A stretch of DNA of 15,756 nt, taken from contig JAAZEI010000015.1 of assembly GCA_012512355.1 (NCBI GenBank), positions 1 to 15,756 of the forward strand, read 5' to 3'. The notes under the pieces are model-generated. The model made no database searches, was not told where the DNA came from, and saw nothing but the letters and a program-made list of their open reading frames with translations. A program made the translations under genes and the position numbers. The DNA is from Clostridiales bacterium (GTDB taxonomy: Bacteria; Bacillota; Clostridia; Christensenellales; Aristaeellaceae). This document shows positions 7,442 through 13,284 of the stretch, in pieces (positions within the stretch are counted from its first letter, which is position 1; each line of letters opens with the position of its first letter).

Positions 7442-7940
7442 TTTCATCCTCCTGAATTTTTATTGTATTATCTTGCTGTATACGGTTGATCCCTATTCCC
7501 CTGCTTGGACGGCCGGACCCCTGACCTTGACCTCGTCCTTGCCCTTGACTTTGACCTCGTCCTTGCCCTTGACCTTTTCCACGTCCTAGGCCACGTCCTT
7601 GTCCTGGGTGATGATATCTGCAACCCTGTCCACAGCCTCCATCCAAATTGTCGCATAGCCTGTATTCTCCGCCATCTATTGACAGCATCAGACCTTCGAC
7701 CAAAAACTTCGCAATTTTGTTTCTGGCCTCAGCATATATTCCCTGCACTGTGGTGCGCGCAACATTCATTTGAATGGCACATTCTTCCTGGGTAAATCTT
7801 TCCAGGTCGATAAGGCGGATACTTTCATATTCATCCACCGTCAGGCTGACGATATCTCCAAGCCCTTTGGCATCCAGCGGACCAAAACGTCGGCTTTGGG
7901 GCAGCTTGCATACATGTCGATATTTAATGGGTCTGGACAA
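7416..7940 (-). CDS. DUF134 (UPF0251) DNA-binding protein with Gly/Gln/Arg-rich tail
   Basis: The first 95 or so residues are a DUF134 domain: MSRPIKYRHVCKLP, then LTVDEYESIRLIDLERFTQEECAIQ and a helix-turn-helix like sigma-70 region 4 (about 50-78, MNVARTTVQGIYAEARNKIA). Next come possible metal ligands C96, C103, C107, H110 and H111. A low-complexity stretch of GQGRG-type repeats fills about 112-145, and the last residues are polar (QEDENENRN). The tail is unusual; typical DUF134 proteins are shorter. The start is TTG at 7940 with GAGGTG about 6 nt upstream. The gene is second in the operon and overlaps the following NifX-like gene by 26 nt. It is the only transcription-factor-like protein in the window, so it is the natural candidate for binding the operator pair upstream and for sensing metal or redox state (inference). 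Confidence 0.85.
   Translation of the reverse strand: MSRPIKYRHVCKLPQSRRFGPLDAKGLGDIVSLTVDEYESIRLIDLERFTQEECAIQMNVARTTVQGIYAEARNKIAKFLVEGLMLSIDGGEYRLCDNLDGGCGQGCRYHHPGQGRGLGRGKGQGQGRGQSQGQGRGQGQGSGRPSRGIGINRIQQDNTIKIQEDENENRNTGQ
7521..7620. repeat. 24-bp tandem repeat inside the DUF134 gene
   Basis: The 23-nt unit at 7527-7549 recurs exactly at 7551-7573 (period 24 bp), and degenerate versions continue to about 7605. In the coding frame this gives an 8-residue period of the GQGRGQSQ kind, building the Gly/Gln/Arg-rich tail. Such repeats can expand or contract by slippage while keeping the frame, because 24 is a multiple of three. Confidence 0.8.
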
Positions 7941-7963
7941 ATCTTCACCTCATTTTTTTAGCA

Positions 7964-7988
7964 GGCGGGGGAGCGTCCTCCCGCCGCC
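7964..7988 (-). promoter_or_regulatory. GC-rich intercistronic hairpin between the DUF5320 and DUF134 genes
   Basis: GGCGG and CCGCC form the outer pairing, and GGGAG and CTCCC the inner pairing, with one bulged base and a 4-nt loop: a ten-pair, almost all-GC stem. It lies 10 nt after the DUF5320 stop. The transcript then runs into A residues and the ribosome binding site of the DUF134 gene, not into a U-tract, so it is not a canonical terminator. It more likely stabilises or processes the mRNA and sets the ratio of the first gene to the rest. Confidence 0.55.
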
Positions 7989-7998
7989 TATTGTTTAG

Positions 7999-8283
7999 TT
8001 ACTCGCTTTGCAGTGTTTTGTCAAGGGCATCCAGCTGAGCTTTAAGGTTGTCACGCCTCTGCTGCAGCTGCTCTCTTGAAGCTTGAACAGGATTGTCGTT
8101 TATCGCCATGGCCCTGCCATACCCTTGACCATAGTTCATACCGCGCCCTGCTCCGGCACCACGGCCTCTTGCACCGCCTCGGCCCATTGTGCAGCCGATT
8201 CTTTGACCACCTCCGCAAGGGCCAAAGCCCCTACCTGTCATCGCTCCGGTCCCCATGGGACCAGTTCCATCCATTCTTGGCAT
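7999..8283 (-). CDS. DUF5320 family small protein
   Basis: This 94-aa protein starts MPRMDGTGPMGTGAMTGRGFG, the hallmark of DUF5320, and continues with GPCGGGQRIGC and a Gly/Arg-rich stretch to about residue 58. A short predicted coiled coil (about 66-94, ASREQLQQRRDNLKAQLDAL) closes it. The two cysteines (near residues 23 and 31) could bind metal or a cluster. The ATG at 8283 follows AAGGAGGTG with good spacing. It is the first gene of the nine-gene operon and in anaerobes recurs beside NifX-like and ferredoxin-MinD genes. No molecular function is known. Confidence 0.85.
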   Translation of the reverse strand: MPRMDGTGPMGTGAMTGRGFGPCGGGQRIGCTMGRGGARGRGAGAGRGMNYGQGYGRAMAINDNPVQASREQLQQRRDNLKAQLDALDKTLQSE

Positions 8284-8300
8284 ATGTTTTCACCTCCTTA

Positions 8301-8364
8301 TAGTTATTGACATATGTCACTTACAACACCATCATACCACATTACTGACATATGTCAATAACTA
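8301..8364. promoter_or_regulatory. Paired 19-bp inverted operators flanking the operon promoter
   Basis: TAGTTATTGACATATGTCA at 8301-8319 is repeated exactly, inverted, at 8346-8364, with 26 nt between. Each copy contains the perfect 12-bp palindrome TGACATATGTCA (8308-8319 and 8346-8357), the shape of a site for a dimeric regulator; the centres are 38 bp apart. The distal copy contains the -35 box and the proximal one lies just past the predicted transcription start, so binding of both would block transcription. DUF134, encoded in the same operon, is the candidate binder (inference). Confidence 0.8.
8331..8358 (-). promoter_or_regulatory. Sigma-A promoter of the nine-gene operon
   Basis: On the minus strand, TTGACA (8358-8353) is followed after 16 nt by TATGAT (8336-8331), and TGG immediately before the -10 provides an extended -10 element. 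Transcription should start near 8324, leaving a leader of about 40 nt that includes the proximal operator and the AAGGAGGTG ribosome binding site. Confidence 0.8.
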
Positions 8365-8556
8365 TTTTTCGGTTCAAAATGAAATATTTTCTTTAGTCTA
8401 ATAGCTGAAAGTAAATCATCTTCATCCGCCTCTCGCCTAGGAATAAAAAGAATGAGGGAGATTTCGGAATTGATACCGCATAGATAATTGGCATCTCTTT
8501 ACAATACGATCTATGTATAGCGGGTTTATCATTATCGAAATTAGGGTAAATCATTA

Positions 8557-8580
8557 ACAGTTGAAAGGCTGTTCAACTGT
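8557..8580. promoter_or_regulatory. ArsR/SmtB-like operator before the HMA-ATPase-UvsE operon
   Basis: ACAGTTGAA (8557-8565) and TTCAACTGT (8572-8580) form perfect 9-bp arms around 6 nt. The core TGAA-N6-TTCA has the layout of SmtB/ZiaR-type metal-sensor operators, which commonly control Zn/Cd efflux ATPases. A possible promoter (TTAACA at 8554-8559, 18 nt, TGTATT at 8578-8583) would place the repeat between -35 and -10, but it is weak. No ArsR-family gene is in the window. Confidence 0.55.
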
Positions 8581-8618
8581 ATTGGATAGATTATGAAATC
8601 ATCAGAAGGAGGAAATAA

Positions 8619-8846
8619 ATGACTAAATCATATAGTATCATAGGCCTTGATTGCGCGAATTGCTCAACTAAAATAGAGCGGAAAATAACCGGATTGTCCG
8701 GAGTTCATGATGTTCGCGTTAATTTTCTGACTCAAAAATTAACATTGGAAGCTGATGAAGTCAAAATGCATGCTCTCGCACAGCAGGCAGCTCGAATCGT
8801 ACGTGAAGTGGAGATAGGTGCCCGGCTCCTCCTGCCCAAAGTATGA
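8619..8846 (+). CDS. Free-standing HMA (heavy-metal-associated) domain protein
   Basis: This 75-aa protein is a single ferredoxin-like HMA domain with the metal-binding loop GLDCANCSTKIE, in which C12 and C15 form the CxxC. HMA domains bind soft metals and pass them to P1B-type ATPases. In most such ATPases the domain is fused at the N-terminus. Here it is a separate gene whose stop overlaps the ATPase start (ATGA at 8843-8846), so it is best read as the detached regulatory or chaperone domain of that pump. The AAGGAGG site lies about 7 nt before the ATG. The aspartate just before the first cysteine (DCANC) is typical of Zn/Cd/Pb-type HMA domains. Confidence 0.9.
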   Translation: MTKSYSIIGLDCANCSTKIERKITGLSGVHDVRVNFLTQKLTLEADEVKMHALAQQAARIVREVEIGARLLLPKV

Positions 8847-10729
8847 AGATCAAGCTTCGGCTTATTTTATTTGCATCAGCTTTATTTGCTGCGGGTTTCT
8901 TCTTTGAAAATGGTAAGGTCTGGCGAATTGTGTTGATGCTGGGTGCCTATGTCTTGGTGGGTTATGATGTTCTATGGCGCGCATCGAGAAATATTTCCCG
9001 CGGAAAAATATTTGACGAGAACTTTCTGATGTCTCTTGCCACTATCGGCGCTGTGATTATCGGTCAATACGCTGAGGCTGTGGCGGTGATGGTATTTTAC
9101 CAGACCGGCGAATTATTTCAAGATTACGCAATTGACCGTTCCCGGCGCTCCATCGCGCAAACCATGGATTTGCGACCAGACTCGGCAAATCTCATCACCG
9201 CCAGCGGCATCATTGCTGTGGATCCGCAAAATATAAAAGTGGGAGATATGATCCTGATTCGTCCTGGCGAGAAGGTGCCTCTGGATGGCATTGTTGAAGA
9301 TGGCATCACGATGCTTGATACGGCTGCCCTGACGGGCGAACCGCTTCCCAAGGAAGTGAGGCCGGGAGACAATATCTTAAGCGGCTGTGTCAACCTCTCA
9401 GGAGTGATCTCCCTTCGAGTCAATAAGATATTTGGCGAGTCTACCATCAGTCAAATTTTAGAAATGGTAGAACATGCGACAGACAAAAAATCTCGTCAGG
9501 AAAAGTTTATCACCCGCTTTTCAGAAGTCTATACACCCATCGTAGTTGTATCAGCTTTGCTGCTGGCATTTTTACCACCGCTTCTGGTGCAAGGAGCGGA
9601 ACTCTCAGACTGGGTATATCGGTCATTGAATTTTCTGGTCGTATCCTGCCCCTGCGCGCTGGTTATCTCCATTCCTCTCTCTTTTTTTGGCGGCATCGGC
9701 GGCGCATCACGTGCGGGCATCCTGGTAAAAGGCTCCAACCACATGGAGGCACTCGCCAAAGCCCAAACTTTTGTTTTTGATAAAACCGGCACCTTAACAC
9801 TTGGCAGCTTTTCCGTACAAAAAATCAATCCAGCCAGGGGCAATGAAAAAACACTTTTAGAATTAGCAGCCCTGGCGGAAAGCCAATCCAACCACCCCAT
9901 TGCCCAGTCGATCCGACAATCGCACGGGCAGACATTGGACGCGAATCGTGTACAGAACATTGAGGAGATGGCAGGCGGGGGTGTGAGCGCTCGCATAGAT
10001 GGAATCGATACGCTCATCGGCACACAGCGGATGCTAAATGAGCGAGGTGTTGTTGTACCGCAGGTAGATTCCCCGGGCACGGTCACCCATATATCCCAAA
10101 AAGGTGAATATCATGGTCACTTGATTATCTCAGACAAGATCAAGCCCTGTGCCAAAGAGGCACTGCAAAGGCTGCGCGCCAGGGGCGTCAAACAGCTGGT
10201 GATGCTCACCGGCGATAATGAACAGGTTGGGCGCATCACGGCAGACCGCTTGAATATTGACTTAGTCTTTGCAGGACTGCTTCCGCAGGATAAAGTTATA
10301 AAGTTGGAAGAGTTATTAGCCCAGCCAAACCGCAGAGGTACTCTGGCTTTTGTTGGCGATGGGGTTAACGATGCGCCTGTTTTGGCGCGCGCTGATGTCG
10401 GCATCGCCATGGGGGCCCTGGGGTCGGACGCAGCCATCGAAGCCGCCGATATTGTCATTATGAATGATGATCCCTGTAAAATGGCCTCAGCTCTTGATAT
10501 CGCCAGGCGAACCGTGCACATTGCCAAACAAAATGCTGGCTTCGCCTTATCGGTTAAAGCTTTGGTGCTGGGCCTGAGCGCTTTTGGGCTGTCTACCCTC
10601 TGGATGGCTGTATTTGCTGATGTCGGCGTGACAATACTGGTCATCCTCAATGCCATGCGCGCTTTGCGCGTACCAAAAGAAGCCTTCAGCTGCTCTGAGG
10701 ATTCTAACTGTCCTGTCAAAACAGTATGA
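8843..10729 (+). CDS. P1B-2-type Zn2+/Cd2+/Pb2+-exporting ATPase (CadA/ZntA family)
   Basis: This 628-aa integral membrane pump exports soft divalent cations using ATP. Motifs in order: TGEP in the actuator domain (164-167), the membrane metal site CPC (269-271), the phosphorylation site DKTGT with D313, the P1B-specific HP dipeptide in SNHPIAQS (H351), TGDN (456-459), and GDGVND (505-510). In the last helices K572 and D593 occupy the places of the conserved Lys and Asp of P1B-2 pumps, pointing to Zn/Cd/Pb, not Cu. There is no N-terminal HMA domain; the protein starts directly with the first hydrophobic segments, and the HMA is encoded by the preceding gene. A CSEDSNC pair near the C-terminus could add a metal site. 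It overlaps both neighbours by 4 nt (ATGA). Confidence 0.95.
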   Translation: MKIKLRLILFASALFAAGFFFENGKVWRIVLMLGAYVLVGYDVLWRASRNISRGKIFDENFLMSLATIGAVIIGQYAEAVAVMVFYQTGELFQDYAIDRSRRSIAQTMDLRPDSANLITASGIIAVDPQNIKVGDMILIRPGEKVPLDGIVEDGITMLDTAALTGEPLPKEVRPGDNILSGCVNLSGVISLRVNKIFGESTISQILEMVEHATDKKSRQEKFITRFSEVYTPIVVVSALLLAFLPPLLVQGAELSDWVYRSLNFLVVSCPCALVISIPLSFFGGIGGASRAGILVKGSNHMEALAKAQTFVFDKTGTLTLGSFSVQKINPARGNEKTLLELAALAESQSNHPIAQSIRQSHGQTLDANRVQNIEEMAGGGVSARIDGIDTLIGTQRMLNERGVVVPQVDSPGTVTHISQKGEYHGHLIISDKIKPCAKEALQRLRARGVKQLVMLTGDNEQVGRITADRLNIDLVFAGLLPQDKVIKLEELLAQPNRRGTLAFVGDGVNDAPVLARADVGIAMGALGSDAAIEAADIVIMNDDPCKMASALDIARRTVHIAKQNAGFALSVKALVLGLSAFGLSTLWMAVFADVGVTILVILNAMRALRVPKEAFSCSEDSNCPVKTV

Positions 10730-11994
10730 GCAAGTATATTTTGGATACACGCATTGGTTATGCCTGTGTAAACCCGGATGTCCGAGATGGGGGCTTTAAA
10801 ACCTGTCGCCTGGCTGACGCCAGTTATGAGAAATTGTATCCGCTTATTAGCCACAACCTGGATGCTCTGGAAAAAATAATCGAATATAACGCTAAAAACC
10901 ATCTCCTTCTTTTTCGCATCTCCTCTGATTTAATTCCTTTTGGCTCACGGCCGGAAGCCTTTATTGACTGGCGCAAAGAGTTTAAGGAGAGGTTTTCACA
11001 AATCGGAAAAAAGATAAGCGAAAGCGGTATGCGTGTATCAATGCACCCAGGGCAATATACTGTACTCAACTCAAAACGAGCCGAAGTTGCGGTGGCTGCC
11101 GTACGTGATTTGGTTTACCATGCAGATGTGCTTTCAATGCTTGGCACTGACTCAGACAGTAAAATTATCCTTCACATCGGAGGCGCATATGGCAATAAGG
11201 ATGAAGCTAAACATACTTTTGTGCGCCGCTACCACCACTTGTCTGCACAAATCAAAAAACGGCTTGTTATTGAAAATGATGACAAGCTTTTTAACATCTC
11301 TGATCTTCTTTGGGTGAGCGAGCAAACCGGAGCTCCGGTTGTCTATGACAACCTGCATGACCAGATTAACCCATCAGATAATAAGATAAGCCAAGAGATG
11401 TGGATCGAAAAAGCTGCAGACACCTGGAATAGCACAAGCGGACGGCAGAAAATCCATTATAGCCAGCAAGACAGCGACAAAAAAGGCGGCGCTCATTCAC
11501 AGACAATTGACGCAAGCGCATTTATTGAGTTTTACAGCAAACTTGTGAATCGGGATATCGATATCATGCTCGAAGTGAAAGACAAAAACAGGTCTGCTAT
11601 CAAAGTAAACCTCTGCCTGAAACCCGATATCCGAGGGCTGGAGCGGGAATGGGCCAGATACAAATATTTGGTGCTGGGCAAAGACGCCGCTGCCTACCAT
11701 CGCATCAGAACGCTTCTCAAAGAGAAGCAAAATCCGGATGCTCTTTCGTTTTATGAGATTATAGATTCTTCTCTTCGTCTGCCTGATCTTCATGGGCGCC
11801 AAATCAATGCCCTGATGCATGTATGGGGATACTTTAAAAATCGTGCAAGTGACCATGAGAAAATAGTCTTCAGCCAAAAGATCAAGGACTATGCTGATGG
11901 TACAGCAAGCCTGACTAGCATTAGAAAAATGCTTTTAAAATTGAGTCTGAAGTATCAGGAGAATTATCTGCTCGACGGATATTTTTTTAGCTGA
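10726..11994 (+). CDS. uvsE: UV-damage endonuclease UvsE fused to a YbgA/DUF1722-like domain
   Basis: UvsE/UVDE nicks DNA 5' of UV photoproducts and other lesions, starting alternative excision repair. The N-terminal 300 or so residues are the metal-dependent TIM barrel: IGYACVNPD (10-18), HPGQY (107-111), LHIGG (149-153), IENDD (182-186), YDNLHDQ (207-213), IHYSQQD (243-249), AHSQ (256-259) and LEVKDK (282-287). Bacillus UvsE ends near residue 320. Here about 110 more residues follow, with YKYLVLGKDAAAYHRI, LHGRQINALMHVWGYFK and YQENYLLDGYF, the pattern of DUF1722 (YbgA). The ATG at 10726 overlaps the ATPase stop by 4 nt, so repair enzyme and metal pump share a transcript. The barrel assignment is firm; the DUF1722 assignment is by motif. 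Confidence 0.9.
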   Translation: MSKYILDTRIGYACVNPDVRDGGFKTCRLADASYEKLYPLISHNLDALEKIIEYNAKNHLLLFRISSDLIPFGSRPEAFIDWRKEFKERFSQIGKKISESGMRVSMHPGQYTVLNSKRAEVAVAAVRDLVYHADVLSMLGTDSDSKIILHIGGAYGNKDEAKHTFVRRYHHLSAQIKKRLVIENDDKLFNISDLLWVSEQTGAPVVYDNLHDQINPSDNKISQEMWIEKAADTWNSTSGRQKIHYSQQDSDKKGGAHSQTIDASAFIEFYSKLVNRDIDIMLEVKDKNRSAIKVNLCLKPDIRGLEREWARYKYLVLGKDAAAYHRIRTLLKEKQNPDALSFYEIIDSSLRLPDLHGRQINALMHVWGYFKNRASDHEKIVFSQKIKDYADGTASLTSIRKMLLKLSLKYQENYLLDGYFFS

Positions 11995-11997
11995 TAC

Positions 11998-12025
11998 AAA
12001 ACACTGCTTGATCAAGCAGTGTTTT
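11998..12025. terminator. Palindromic, probably bidirectional terminator
   Basis: A perfect 28-bp palindrome has 14-bp arms starting AAAACACTGCTTGA. It sits 3 nt after the uvsE stop and about 60 nt beyond the stop of the convergent SDR gene. T-rich sequence follows on the plus strand (TTTTCAAAATTATTTTTT) and TTTTG on the minus strand, so it can serve both genes. Confidence 0.8.
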
Positions 12026-12086
12026 CAAAATTATTTTTTGGTTATATGTCTGACATAAATAGTTATGCAAAGTTGCTCAGGCTAAC

Positions 12087-13091
12087 TTATATTCTTTTCT
12101 GATCCTTAAGCCATCTGGCTGTATCGCGGATGCTTTCTTCAATTGGCCGCGCATAAAACCCAAGATCTCTTTTTGCTTTTTCAGAAGAAAAGTGACTGTT
12201 TGTCAAAACTGTCAGTAGGGAGTAAGCAGAAAAAACAGGTGTTTGTTTGCGAATTCTATACCATAGGGAGAAGAGTGGCAAAGAAAGACGAGCCAGCCAG
12301 GAGGGCGCTTTGAAAAGCAGTTTCTTTTCCCCTGAAATCTCTGAGAATATTCGTAAGATCTCCATAACAGTAATGTACTGCCCAGCCAAAATAAAGTCTT
12401 CTCCAATTAAATCTTTGTCACAAACAGATAATATCCCGCGGGCTACATCCCTTACATCCACAAAGTTATATCCTCCATGGACACCCATGGGAATGCGCCC
12501 CTGAAAATAATCAATAAACAGCTGTGTCATGTTGCCGCTGGCATAATCACCCGGTCCGCTAATACCCGATGGAAATATAATATTCACCTTCAAGCCATGA
12601 TGATTGCGCTGATTCATCACCATCTGACAAGCTTCTGCCTTTGTTTTTGCATAACAGCCGACAACCGCGTCCGGATCCGTCATTTCAGGCTCAGTGATTA
12701 TTTCGTCCTCCGGCTTTTCAGTAATTGCGTGGACGGAAGAAATATATATCAACTTTCGTATCTGGGGATCAAAGCACCGCTTCACAACATTTCGGGCACC
12801 ATCCACATTGACACTTCTAACCTTTTCTTCCATGGTCAGACTCATCGTGATGATGGCTGCGCTGTGAATCACAATCGCTTGCTGGTCTGGGGACAGCTGA
12901 AAAAACTGATCAAGGTCAGACTCAATGAGAACATTTCCCTCTATAACCTCTACTTCCGAAGGCAGTTTTTTTATATTTTTATCCCCCGCCAAAGCCAGGA
13001 CCCGGACCCGGTCACCCCGGTTTATCAGCTGAGAGACGATATTGCCACCTAGGAATCCAGCGCCGCCTGTCACCAAATATATCAGATTCAA
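12087..13091 (-). CDS. Extended short-chain dehydrogenase/reductase (NAD-dependent epimerase/dehydratase type)
   Basis: This 334-aa Rossmann-fold enzyme has the nucleotide-binding motif TGGAGFLG at residues 8-15, followed by the catalytic serine region YISSVH (116-121) and the YAKTK active site (Y147, K151). FPSGISGPGD (near 172-181) is typical of extended SDRs related to dihydroflavonol reductases and sugar epimerases. The substrate cannot be assigned. The start is TTG at 13091 with AAAGGAG about 7 nt upstream; no ATG with a better site precedes it. The gene is monocistronic, convergent with uvsE, and has its own promoter. Nothing around it indicates a pathway. Confidence 0.88.
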   Translation of the reverse strand: MNLIYLVTGGAGFLGGNIVSQLINRGDRVRVLALAGDKNIKKLPSEVEVIEGNVLIESDLDQFFQLSPDQQAIVIHSAAIITMSLTMEEKVRSVNVDGARNVVKRCFDPQIRKLIYISSVHAITEKPEDEIITEPEMTDPDAVVGCYAKTKAEACQMVMNQRNHHGLKVNIIFPSGISGPGDYASGNMTQLFIDYFQGRIPMGVHGGYNFVDVRDVARGILSVCDKDLIGEDFILAGQYITVMEILRIFSEISGEKKLLFKAPSWLARLSLPLFSLWYRIRKQTPVFSAYSLLTVLTNSHFSSEKAKRDLGFYARPIEESIRDTARWLKDQKRI

Positions 13092-13145
13092 TTCCGTCTC
13101 CTTTTTAAGCTTATGACTACCGAAGCTAATTTGATTGCTTTATTT

Positions 13146-13174
13146 ATTCTACAACATGATAAACCATCTTACAA
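13146..13174 (-). promoter_or_regulatory. Sigma-A promoter of the SDR gene
   Basis: On the minus strand, TTGTAA (13174-13169), 17 nt and TAGAAT (13151-13146) form a good promoter with a leader of about 50 nt to the TTG start. Confidence 0.55.
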
Positions 13175-13224
13175 GCAAGTCATCACCTGACAGACTTCAA
13201 ACAATGAGGTTTTTAGTCGAGTTC

Positions 13225-13259
13225 AAAAAAAGTCAGGCTTTATTAAATGAAAGCCTGAC
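13225..13259 (-). terminator. Rho-independent terminator of the Mg2+ ATPase gene
   Basis: GTCAGGCTTT (13232-13241) and AAAGCCTGAC (13250-13259) form a perfect 10-bp stem with an 8-nt loop. On the minus strand a run of seven T follows immediately (13231-13225). It lies about 25 nt past the ATPase stop. Confidence 0.9.
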
Positions 13260-13284
13260 CTTAACTGATTGAAGAATGCTGTTA

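Larger units (their letters stand above)
8284..8618. other. Divergent intergenic control region
   Basis: These 335 bp separate the leftward metal-cluster operon from the rightward metal-efflux operon. The left third (8301-8364) holds the paired operators and the strong minus-strand promoter. The right end (8557-8580) holds an inverted repeat before the AAGGAGG site of the HMA gene. Between 8365 and 8556 I see AT-rich sequence without a supported gene, hairpin or convincing plus-strand promoter. Confidence 0.7.

Noticed and set aside
7521..7620. Tandem repeat considered as a CRISPR-like array
   Set aside because: There are no unique spacers, the period is exactly 24 bp, and it is in frame within a coding region.
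10117..10902. 261-codon minus-strand open frame across the metal ATPase and uvsE junction
   Set aside because: It is the shadow of two clear, overlapping plus-strand genes, with Ser/Thr/Arg-rich composition and no domain.
12043..12058. Palindrome-like TATGTC-TGACATA resembling the TGACAT half-sites near 8308 and 8346
   Set aside because: The half-sites are in the opposite arrangement and the location is between two convergent gene ends, where an operator has no obvious target.
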